Part shown: positions 20,356 to 29,454 of the stretch, piece by piece
Position numbering within the stretch: the stretch's first letter is position 1
How the letters are laid out: each line of letters begins with the position of its first letter
NCBI GenBank assembly: GCA_025558095.1
Contig: JAIVFI010000025.1
Location: 558,001-622,000 of the forward strand
Source: Hyaloraphidium curvatum
Taxonomy: Eukaryota; Monoblepharomycota; Hyaloraphidiomycetes; Hyaloraphidiales; Hyaloraphidiaceae
Direction of reading: 5' to 3'
Length of the DNA: 64,000 bases
Position numbers and translations under genes: made by a program
Notes under the pieces: generated by a model
The model's input: only the letters and a program-made list of their open reading frames with translations
Databases searched by the model: none
What the model was told of the DNA's origin: nothing

Positions 20356-20790
20356 CTACAATGCTGCGTTGGGGAGCACCTCCAGCTCCCCCGACGCCTC
20401 GCGGCGGAAAAACACCTCTTTCCCAGACGCCCGCCTCCCGTGCCCTCCCGCGCGCAGCCGCGGGTGCGCCAGCGCGCCCAACGCGGAAGGGTGCCCGGAG
20501 GGCTCGGCGCGGAGGAGGTGCGCGACGAAATCGCCGGCAAGCAAGGAGACGTCCGGCAAGCCGTCGGGGAGGGAAAAGTCCGCCAGCGCGATGCGCGGGA
20601 ACAGCTCGGTCATGGAAAGCGCCGAGGCGAAGGGCGGGGCGGAGTTCAGGAGCAATGCAGCCGGCGGACCAGACGTCCACGGCGGTCAAGTCCGGCTCGA
20701 TGGCCATTCAGGACGGCAGACTCCTTCGTCCATGCTCTTCCCCGAAGTCCTCCAGAAACACTCCCAGCTCCCCTTACGCCTCCCCTGCGA
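20356..20790 (-). pseudogene. Protein kinase C-lobe remnant
   Basis: Reading the minus strand downward, one frame gives G-V-F-L-E-D-F-G (kinase DFG region), an in-frame TGA near 20709, then L-T-A-V-D-V-W-S-A-G-C (subdomain IX). A one-base frameshift near 20655 leads to N-S-A-P-P-F, I-A-L-A-D-F-S-L-P and L-L-R-A-E-P with a final A-L-A-H-P, matching subdomains X-XI. The last part parallels I-L-N-V-D-F-Q-L-P in the intact kinase at 6540-8373. No N-lobe or HRD loop was found upstream. A stop plus a frameshift and loss of the N-lobe make this a pseudogene. Confidence 0.65.
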
Positions 20791-21127
20791 TCCGTCGACC
20801 TGTTCTGCCATTACCCGGTTGGCAAGTCTGGATGCTGGTGCTGCAGGTTCCAGCGAGCACGACGCGGGCCACCGCGGCTTACAACAGGGCATGAGCTTTC
20901 CCGCTAGCTCCCCGCGCGAGCTCTTCCGCATACCAAGCAGGATCGATGATTTCGCCCATGCTCGCTGCCCAGGCACATCACGTATCGACGGGCGGCGTGC
21001 CTATGGGCGGCGTGCGGTCCCCGATCAAATCGATCGCGTCAGGAATGTTCGACGAGGACTCACTTTCTCTGTCTCCCGTAGCTCAGTACCTTGCCGACCA
21101 CCGGCACCTTCTGATCTGCGTCGACAT

Positions 21128-22192
21128 ATGGACGACGGGCCGGACAACGGCGGCGGGACCGCGCCGCCGCCGCCGCTGTGTTTCAGCCCGGCCGAGTGGG
21201 CCGCAATTTTCCCCTTCCCCGACACCGCGGGCCCGACGCTATCGCCGCTTCCGCGCGCCGACGATCCCGGTGCCGCGGTGCGCGCGGCGGACGCGCTTAC
21301 GCCGGCGGCAATTTTCGACGGCCTGCGCGGCGCAGGCCTCCTGCGCGCGCTGGTGCGCGCCCAGTTCTGGCTGGCGCCGTGGGCGGCAAACGGCCTGCTG
21401 CGCTACTCGCTGCAGGCTTTCCCGCAGCTGGCACTGCTGGGTACCGATTGGTACCTCAATGGGCTCGCCGGGAGCCCGTTCGGGCGGCCGCAGATGGCGG
21501 CCGGAACGGCTGCCCTGGTCTGGGCGATCATGGGAAGCGGGTTCCTGCCCAATCTGGCCGCCACTGCCATCATTTCCCACACGTCCCCGGACGAATCGGG
21601 CAGGATGACGGGGCCGGCGGACCACGCCCTTCGTGGAGGTACGGGCTGGCCCACATGTCCGACGGCAAGGCCTTCGTGGCCGCGGCCATTGCCGTCGAAA
21701 TTGTCGCCATGTGCATGACCGCGGTTGGTCACCCTGTTGGTCAAAGCACGGTGTTTGGTAGGCTCACATTGGTGCCCAGTTCTCGAGTTCTTGCGTCACC
21801 GCGACGCCGGTCTTCATGATTGCCTGCTCTACTTCTTCCTCGACATGAGCATCCTGGCCTCCGCCAACGCCTGCATCTCGTCCGTCCTGGACCTCTACCG
21901 CGAGGCCCGCACCGCGATCCGCGACATTGTCCTCCGCGCCGTAGCCACGCACCCCGCCCCTCTGGACGCCAACATCCGCCACGCTCTGGACCTCCTGGAC
22001 CGGCACGACTGGCTGCTCTCCTCTCTGGCCGAGGCCGGTGCGGACCGAGCGAGGCTCCTGGGCGTGCCGATCGACTACGCCGTGCTGAGGACGCTGGCCC
22101 TCACGCTGTTCACCCTTGGGGTCGGACTGTGGAGCGTGCTCAGGGGTGGGGTGGGCTTCACATTCGACAACTTCTGCCCCTACAGGCCGTGA
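21128..22192 (+). pseudogene. Shortened, frame-disrupted copy of the EW..L.P membrane protein
   Basis: The start at 21128 is followed by a proline-rich stretch and FSPAEWAAIFP, the family N-terminal motif. Hydrophobic segments follow to G-P-A-D-H-A-L near 21635, where the frame shifts by two bases; the next frame continues R-Y-G-L-A-H-M. A further break lies between about 21715 and 21800. The last segment (from about 21800) aligns with the C-terminal third of the intact copy and ends in GLWSVLRG and a Cys-Pro tail. The central ~200 residues of the intact member are absent. Introns could explain the second break but not the first, which has no GT-AG pair of adequate size. It is probably degenerate; an assembly indel is the alternative. 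Confidence 0.6.
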
Positions 22193-22350
22193 ACTGGGAT
22201 AGGTGGAAAGACGTGCTCGACATCGCGTGCCTTTGATGGTCTCCATTGTTGGCCGGAGCGGCCGCGGAATCTGATTTGATGACTCGAAACAGATATTACT
22301 CGCGGTTGTCCATTCAACGAGCCCGCGGTAGGCAAAGGAGCGATTCGCTC

Positions 22351-23816
22351 ATGGCTGGCGACGCGAGCGTAAACACCGTCAAGTCTTCCGGGATCGCAAT
22401 AGACATGCCACAACCGGCCGCCCCACCGCGACAGCGCATCAACGATTTGCCGCACGATGTCTTGCTCAAGATCTTTTCGTGCCTGAGGCTGCGGCTGGAG
22501 GACCTGTACGAGCTCCGCGGCGTCTGCAGCACGGTCGGGTCCGCCGCGTCCGAGGCCTTCCTGGAGCGCGTCAGACGCGTCCTCGTCGTGGAAAAGGACG
22601 TCAGGACTTTCCTGCGTTTCCTCGAAAAGCACCACAACTTCGACCTTTATATCAGCATGGAAGACGCCCGGGGGCACAACAGGTTTCCGCGTCGCGATTG
22701 CCTTCTCCGTCCCGAGGTCGTGGGCGGAATGATGCGCTTCGCCGGTGTTCCGGTGGACTCGATGGTGGCATCTACCGTCATGCGCCGGTTCATGGGGGAC
22801 ACCCGCGGCTTTGATATCCGGGACGTGGGCGACATCCTCGCCGAGATGCGCGCTTCACCCAGCGAACTGGCGCTAGCAATTGTCCACCTCGGCTTCTTGG
22901 ATTCAAATCGCGACCCCAAGGCTCCGTACCTTCACTGCTGGCGACTGGGAAGGCTGCTAAAGGCGGCGAAGTGCACAGGCGACGGGTTCGAGGAGGTCCT
23001 GCGCAGGCTGGACCTGCCCTTCGTTTACCGCTGGATCGCCGTGGCGGTGAACGAAAACTGGGAGGCCATGGAATGGGACAGCACCCTGACGCCCGATGCC
23101 CTCCTGTCGTTCGCGGAACGGATGGTGCAGCGCGTCCTGCCCACCGCTGGCAGATTCAGGGCGCCGTTGCCCCAGCTGCGGGGCAGCGATGGCGTGGTGG
23201 ACTTTGCGACCCTGCTCTGGGCCCTTTCCGACGGACGGATCATCGGCGCCGTACTGGACTGGATGGCGGGGTCGGCTTAGAAGCCTGACGAAGGGGCGCA
23301 GTCTGCGTCGGCGATCGCGGCGGCGATGATTTCCACCATGATAGGTTTCGCCGTCGAGCAGAAAGTCCCCGAGAGGATGTACACTATCCTCCGCTGCTTC
23401 ATGCGCAGGGATCCCGGGGAGGACGGGGCGGGCGCGGAGGCGGTGTCCCCCACGTTTCGAGGGTCTTCTGGCACCACCTGCACCGCGCGGAATACCTGGC
23501 CAACATGCTCGGCTCGATGGTGCGCAACAACGTCTGGCCGTTGCACGTGGATCCGGCACGGCCGGCTCTCGACCTGCCGATCGCCAGCGACTGGGTCTTC
23601 ACCGAGGATTTTGTGGATGCATTCACGGCCGAGCCGCTTTTCCCAGAGAACGACGAAGAGGGCCTGCGCACCAGGATGGGTGCCTTTGTGGCCGCCAACG
23701 GCCTGCGTGGAAATCGGCTGTGGATCGCCACCGCGCGCGCTTTCCACCGCGGAACGCCGGAGGCCAGGAGGGCTCTCGAGGACTTCCTCGTGGCTCTCGA
23801 AATCGATGACGGCTAG
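22351..23816 (+). CDS. F-box protein (second copy)
   Basis: Three exons encode 443 residues. A 51-nt intron at 23251-23301 (GTACTG...GCGCAG, CCTGACG branch site) contains an in-frame stop. A second intron at 23379-23461 (83 nt) restores the frame into V-F-W-H-H-L-H-R-A-E-Y. The F-box is at about residues 30-70 (RINDLPHDVLLKIFSCL, then L-R-G-V-C). The body aligns with the F-box protein at 9500-11719: FAGVPVDSMV against AGVAGDSAMV, and an N-E-N-W segment in both. This copy lacks the long Asp/Glu tail. The likely role is an SCF ubiquitin ligase adaptor with unknown substrate. The start at 22351 is a choice; 22405 is also possible. It follows the shortened membrane paralogue by about 160 bp. Confidence 0.7.
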
Positions 23817-24051
23817 CTTTAGAGGCGTCACTGCATCATCATCACGCTTTCCTCGCTGTGGCCCTTGCACCCCGGTGGCTCCATGCCCTCCGTCTCGTGC
23901 GGCTCGTGCCGACCCCGAGACGCGAAGCCGAACAGCAGACCCAATCGGTCGCTTCCTCATCCCGGGCATCTACCCTCGTGGTATCCCTCTTCTCTCCACA
24001 TGATTACGTCTAGCTCTTTTTCCGGCCCCTCTACTTGCGGGCCGTTCCCGT

Positions 24052-24963
24052 CTACCTTCCCGCCGGATCCCTCGGCCGCCTCGCGGACGCCGACGCCGGC
24101 CAGAAGGCCTTGAGGTCCGGCAGCGGTCTGTCGTCCGGTCCCGGTGCGGGGTCCAGGACCGAGATCCCGGAGCTCCCCGTCCGCTGCGGCACCAGCGGCG
24201 GTGCGCCGGGCCCCTCCAGCTCCGCATCGTCATCCGCACCGGGCTCCCCATCCTCCGCCGCATCATCCCCCTCCGTGTGCTCCTGCACGACCCCGCAGTC
24301 CCCCTCCGCCTCTTTCACGGTCTCCAAGCACCAGTCCATGCCCCGCGAATAGTCCTCCTTGCTGTAGGTCGGCCGCACGGCCACCTCGGCGCGGAAGGTG
24401 ACCGCCCTGCGCACCCGCCGCGGCCCGCCATCCCGCTCCGACGCCGCGAGGGGGAACGACGACGAGCGCGGGAGGAACGGCGGCGGATGGGGGCGGGGCA
24501 GGTCGGCGGAGGCGGCGGTTGCCGCCGGGGGCAGGTCCGCGGAGGCAAAGGGGGAGAAGTAGCCCTGCAGGGCGCGGAACGAGGGCGACGGGGTGCCGGG
24601 GCACCATCCCGCGTCGAGCGTGGCGACGGAGCCGGCGGGGGAGAGCGGCGAGGCGGGGCCGGCGAAGGCGGCCCATGCCGGCGAGAGGGAGGGATCCTCG
24701 ACCAGCGTGGCGAGCGGGTCGACCGCCGCCGCCGGACCGCGGGCAAAGGCCAGGTTCAGGTGCTTCGAGTGCCCCGCGGGCGGCAGGCCGCCCGGCGACG
24801 CCGGCTTGGGCGCCGCCGCCCACGGCCCCCACGGCGGCTCCGCGCCGACCAACGTCGAGTCGCCGTCCGCCGCCGGCCGCCCCGCCGAGACCGCCGCGCC
24901 GCAGATCAGCCCGCGGACAAACGCCGAGTCCTTGCGCAGCGCCGGCCGCCCGCCCGTGTCCAT
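24052..24963 (-). CDS. RVxF-module protein (copy C)
   Basis: A single-exon gene for 303 residues. Near residue 12 is RKDSAFVRGLI. Near residue 205 is R-A-V-T-F followed by V-A-V-R-P-T-Y and K-E-D-Y-S-R-G. Near the C-terminus is PLPDLKAFW. Compared with copies A and B the first docking residue pair is less basic, but V-x-F is kept. Several A-T-L-V/D repeats and an acidic stretch (EGDDAAEDGEPGADDD) lie between motifs. The last ~50 codons and the 3' flank are duplicated at 33510-33725. Copy D lies directly upstream on the same strand, as a tandem pair. Confidence 0.65.
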   Translation of the reverse strand: MDTGGRPALRKDSAFVRGLICGAAVSAGRPAADGDSTLVGAEPPWGPWAAAPKPASPGGLPPAGHSKHLNLAFARGPAAAVDPLATLVEDPSLSPAWAAFAGPASPLSPAGSVATLDAGWCPGTPSPSFRALQGYFSPFASADLPPAATAASADLPRPHPPPFLPRSSSFPLAASERDGGPRRVRRAVTFRAEVAVRPTYSKEDYSRGMDWCLETVKEAEGDCGVVQEHTEGDDAAEDGEPGADDDAELEGPGAPPLVPQRTGSSGISVLDPAPGPDDRPLPDLKAFWPASASARRPRDPAGR

Positions 24964-25141
24964 CGTGCTTGGTCCCCCGCGGTGCTGACGGGCGTCCCGT
25001 TCGGCCCCGAGGCGGACGGCTGGGGAATGACGGCATCTCCAAATCCGTCCAAACCCCGCGAGGGGGCGCCGCCCGCCGCTCGGTCGCAGGCCGCGGCATC
25101 CACCAATACCATCAAGCTGGCGGCCGGGGTGGCGGCCGCCG

Positions 25142-25888
25142 TCATGCGCGCGAGTGGTCGCGGAGGTCGGCCCCAACTTCCGCCTTCCCGCCCGCATGCC
25201 GCAGCCGGCCGTCCGCCGCCCCCGCGGCCTGAGCCTGCCCTCCGCCTCCGATCCGCGTCGGTGTCGATTCCGCGTCGTCGTCGACGCCGTCCGAGGCCTT
25301 TTGCGGCGCTCCGGCCCCCCTCCGAAGTGCCCGCATCGCCGCCCCCGGTCCTTGCTTTGCCACACGACCCCGCCCGTTCGCCGCCTCCGGGCCGACCGGC
25401 TTCGAGGCCCCAGGGAAGGAAGCACCCATCAGGTCGCCGAAGGAGAGGTTGAGTGGCAGCGTCGCGTGTCCCAGGAGCTGCATCGAGCTCGCGGCCGTGG
25501 GCGGCATCCCTCGCGAGCCGTCGAAACGGGGCAGGCGGGGCGAGAGCGATGCCGAGCTGTCCGCGTCCGTCGCCCCGTCGTCCGAGTTACAGTCGCCGCC
25601 GCCCTCGGGCAACCAGGGCAGATCTCCCGCCCCCTTCCGCCCCCCGCCCCCGTCCCCGTCCGGCGCCCCCCCGGAGCCCCGCGAAGACGCCTTGACCGCC
25701 TCCCTGAGCGCCGCATACATCCCCGCCCACCCCGGCATCCCCTCCCCGTCTGCGGCCCCCTCCACGCTCCCCACCGCCGTCCCCACCGTCCCGCCGCTCC
25801 CCTCCCTCGCGGGCTCCCCCGGCCGCGCGACGAGCGCCCTGACAAACTCGACGGTGCCCCACTCGCGCTCCCTCCCCGCGGCGCGCAT
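25142..25888 (-). CDS. RVxF-family relative, N-terminal half only (copy D)
   Basis: An open frame of 248 residues on the same strand and directly upstream of copy C. Near residue 12 it has G-T-V-E-F-V-R-A-L-V, matching the FVRSL motif of copies A-C, and a later ATLPLNLSFG stretch resembles HLNLAF of copy C. No V-x-F/EEY module or LPDLK motif was found in this frame or the next exon-like segment, and the last ~80 residues are low-complexity. It may be a truncated tandem duplicate or a gene whose 3' exon I did not identify. Codon use is extremely GC-rich, so the ORF alone is weak evidence. Confidence 0.35.
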   Translation of the reverse strand: MRAAGREREWGTVEFVRALVARPGEPAREGSGGTVGTAVGSVEGAADGEGMPGWAGMYAALREAVKASSRGSGGAPDGDGGGGRKGAGDLPWLPEGGGDCNSDDGATDADSSASLSPRLPRFDGSRGMPPTAASSMQLLGHATLPLNLSFGDLMGASFPGASKPVGPEAANGRGRVAKQGPGAAMRALRRGAGAPQKASDGVDDDAESTPTRIGGGGQAQAAGAADGRLRHAGGKAEVGADLRDHSRA

Positions 25889-26401
25889 CCCTCCCCGCGG
25901 CGAGCGTCTCCCGGCCGGGAGCTGGTGCAGCCCAGACCGTCGCCACCCGATCTCCCGCCGCCCAAGAGGGGGGCGATCGGCCGCGCGCAGCGCCGCACTT
26001 TGCACGCCCCGAAGGCGGGGGGGCCCGGTTGGTTACCTCCACCGCCCGCCCCGCTCTCCATTGGCGGCATCGGGAGGGCGGATGCATGCCCGCCCGCGCG
26101 AATCGACCTCGGGCAGGCGACGGGTGCGGGGAGGTGCGGATCCCCGGCGGGACCGGGAGTTCCTTTTCTCCCGGCAACCGGATCTCGCATCGCCGTGGCG
26201 CGCGGGGCGCATCCGACCCGGAGAGAGCGCACGGCGCGTCCCGGTCGTTTGCCGGCGGGGACCGGGGCGGCCGCGGTGCGCGGGGAAGCGTTCCGGGCGG
26301 GTTGCCCCCCTTTCCCTGGCCGGACGGCCGCCCCCCGGGCCGCGAACGCATGACCTCATCACCCGGCTCTATCCGCGTTCTATACCCCCCAAAACATCCC
26401 T
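25889..26401. other. intergenic, GC-rich, nothing seen
   Basis: About 510 bp between copy D and the end of the flavocytochrome-like gene. Only shadow ORFs are present. Confidence 0.4.
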
Positions 26402-28198
26402 TCATAGCTTCGCGTCCCTGCTCTTTGCCGGCCCCAGCCTGTCGTACACGCTCGCCGACATCCAGTCCTCCGGGATCGGGCCCACGTGCGTCTCGAGGCT
26501 CTTGGTGATCACCATCCGCTCGTTCAGTTGGGACAGCTTCGTGGCTCCGAGGAGCCGCATGGCCATCTCCATCTCGTCCTTGAGCAGCTGGATCGCGCGG
26601 ATCACCCCGTCGTCGCCGTAGGACGACATGGCGTACAGGAAGGGGCGGCCGATGCCGACGGCCGTCGCGCCGAGGCAGACGGCCTTGAGGATGTCGGTCC
26701 CGCGGCGCACGCCGCCGTCGACGAACAGCTCGAAGGGCTTGCGCGCCGAGTTGACGAACTTGGGGCCGCCCGCCGGGCCCGCGAAGCCGGCGGCGCGGAG
26801 GTCGCGCACGGCTTCGGGGAGGACCTCGATGCCGGAGCGGGCGAAATCGAGCTGGCGGCCGCCTGGCGTGGGGTGGGGGGTGAGCGGGGCAAGGGTTGGG
26901 AATAGGGAGGGCCCACCGTGGTTGGAGAGGACGACGCCGTCGAGGCCGTACTCGGCGGCCTGCACCGTGTCCTCGCCGCACTGCACGCCCTTGAGGCTGT
27001 TAACGGGATCAGCATCCCCAAAGCCATCCCGCCCCGCCGTCCACCCACATGAGCGGCAAGTTGGTGATGCTCCTGAACCACGCGATGTCGTCCCAGCACA
27101 GCCCCGGGTCTATGAAGCTCGATATCGCCCTCGCGGCGCCCTGGCTCCTGTCCACCCCGGCGTCCCCCTTCTGCACGTCCGCGTCGTCCTTGAACTTCAT
27201 CCGCATGTCCTTCTCCCTCCTCCCCAGCTGCGGCGCGTCCACGGTGATGAAGATGGCCTTGCACCCCCTCCGCCCGGCCTGCTCCACCAGCCGGCGGGTG
27301 ATGTCGCGGTCCTTGTTCACGTACAGCTGGAAGAACTGCGTCTGCCCCGGCGCCGCGGCCGCCGTGATCTCGTCGAGGGAGTAGCTGGCCAGGGTGGGGA
27401 CCATCTGGATGACGCCCTGCGCGTGGGCCGCGCGGGTGAGCACGATTTCGCCGTCGGGGTGGCCGAGCTTGCCCAGGGCCGTGGCGGTGATGTAGAAGGG
27501 GACGGAGGAGGGGTAGCCGAGGATTTTGGTGGAGAAGTCGACCTCGCGCACGTTGACGAGGATGCGGGGGCGGAAGAAGATGCGGTGGAAGGAGGAGTGG
27601 TTTTCCCTGAGCGGGGCGGGGGAACGCGGTCAACGGTCAGGAAAAGGACGAGGTTGGCAAGAGCCGGGGCCACCCACCTCAAAGTGATCTCGTCGTCCGC
27701 CCCGCTCGAGTAGTAAGCCCACGCCTCCCTCGTCATGACCCTCTTCGCCACGGCCTCAAAGTCGAGCAGGTTCAGCATCTCCCCCAGGGCCGGCTTGTTC
27801 TTCTCCGCCTCCCTCCTCGCGACCTCGTGCTCGTCCAGCGCCTCCTCCCCGCCCGCGCCGCCCGCCAGCGCCGGGTCCGCCAGCCCGACGAGCGCCTCGG
27901 GGGGCAGCAGCTTCTCCATGATGTCCCTCGGGTGGATGGGGTCGAACGCCTTGGTGCCGTCCTTGCCGGCGTACTTGAGGATGATGCTGGCGCCGCCGGG
28001 GTGGTCCGGCAGGAAGGCCGTCAGGTCGTACACCTTGCCGTGGAGCACGACCCAGAGGTCCTCCTTTGGGCGGGGCGGGGACCGCGGGTTGGGGGGGGCG
28101 CGCGCGGTCAGCCCCGTGCGGGCGGGAATCCCGGGCGCGCGCACCTTCGTGACGTGCTTCTCGAGCTCATCCTTCGCGATCGTGCGGAGCGGGGCCAT
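26402..28198 (-). CDS. Flavocytochrome b2-like 2-hydroxyacid dehydrogenase with C-terminal AKL
   Basis: Oxidises an L-2-hydroxyacid such as L-lactate using FMN and passes electrons to a fused cytochrome b5 heme. Five exons give 512 residues. Introns are 28064-28144 (81 nt), 27607-27677 (71), 26997-27048 (52) and 26863-26916 (54). The heme domain has V-Y-D-L-T-A-F-L-P-D-H-P-G-G and F-D-P-I-H-P with both axial histidines. The FMN barrel has A-T-A-L-G-K-L-G-H, F-Q-L-Y-V, T-V-D-A-P, L-K-G-V-Q, the catalytic S-N-H-G-G-R-Q and D-G-G-V-R-R-G. L-K-G and N-H-G-G-R-Q appear only after splicing. The N-terminus before the heme domain is just 18 residues, with no presequence, whereas the protein ends D-A-K-L, a canonical type 1 peroxisomal signal. 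This favours peroxisomal location over the mitochondrial intermembrane space used by yeast Cyb2. Confidence 0.85.
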
Positions 28199-29454
28199 GG
28201 CGAAGGGGAGGCCGGGGGCGCCTAGAGGTGTTTTGGCGTGGCGGTGCGCGGCGCAGGGCAGCGGAAATCTGATCAGGAAGATCGGCGGCAAACGGATGGC
28301 AAACGCGGGAGGAAGATGAAGATGAATCGGGAGCGATGGCGAATGACATTCTTCTTTTCTGAATTCGGCGTCACAACTTCCGTTGGCCTCCTTCCTCGGA
28401 TCGGCACGTCCGACTGCCACGTCGACACCTGCAATCTGCCTAGGACCCAGCCCCGTCCCTCCTGTTCCGTCCTGGGCGCCGCCTCGGAAGGTACTCCTTC
28501 CACCAGGCCTCTTCGTCCCCGTTTGGCCCGGGGCCCGGTATCTGAGCGGCAGGGCCAGCCGCGGCGCGCGGCGTCCCGGGTGCTTCGCGCCCTGCCTGGG
28601 CGACCTTTCCGGCGACGCGGAGCGAGCCGACCCGTTTTCTAGGGGCGCGGAGGAGGGACATTGCCCTCGCGAGCGTCTCTTCCGGATCGGCGTCTTCGTG
28701 GCCGGGCGGTCCGCGGGCGAGCGTGGCCGGCCGCTCGCGGCCCGGCACGGGCTCCTCTTCCCGGAGATCGACGGCAGCAGGACCGGTTTCAATGCCGGTG
28801 TCGCCCATCGCGAATTTCGATTCAGTACAAAGCTGCAAGATGCGGCCTTCCGTCACATCTCTCCCCTTTATTTGTGGGCGGGAGCAAGAGTGGAAGATTC
28901 CTGCACAGCGCGGCTGGGCGCTCAGCCTCGCCCTTCGCCCGCCAACGAATCATCCGCCGGACGCGGGACCCGTGGTGGGAAAACCGCAAACACCATCCCG
29001 AAGGAAAGTCATCGAATGGGGAGATTTTGGTGTGCCTTCTGACTTCTGGTCCGGGCCTGGGACGGGATGGTAAGGGCGGAGCCGAAGGGGACCCCTCGAT
29101 CCCGGGCGAATTGCCGGCCGCGCTCTTCCTGGCCCTGAACAGCAAAGTACGCGCTTCGTCCCAATGATATCCGATTTCCAGATTCTTTGTCCGCCGCGGT
29201 TGAACGTCGCCAGAGATGAGATGGTCCCCTGCTTGGAAAGCCGCCCGTCACCTTCGACAGCTCCGTGCAAGCGCCCGTCCCAACCATGCACCCATCCACC
29301 TGCCGTGCTTCTGCCGCTCCACGCTACCAGAAGCTGCTCTTCCGCCGGCGAAATCCACAAGGTGGTTGTCGGCCAGGAAAGGCTCCCCAGCCACCGCACC
29401 GGCCCCACCAACCGGATCGATCGGTGTCCCAACCCGGTGGCGGCGCCGGCGGCG
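28199..29454. other. divergent intergenic region
   Basis: About 1.26 kb between the starts of the flavocytochrome-like gene (minus) and the transcription-factor-like gene (plus). It probably holds both promoters and 5' UTRs. No convincing exon, RNA gene or repeat was seen. A Zn2Cys6 exon for the plus-strand gene was looked for and not found. Confidence 0.5.
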
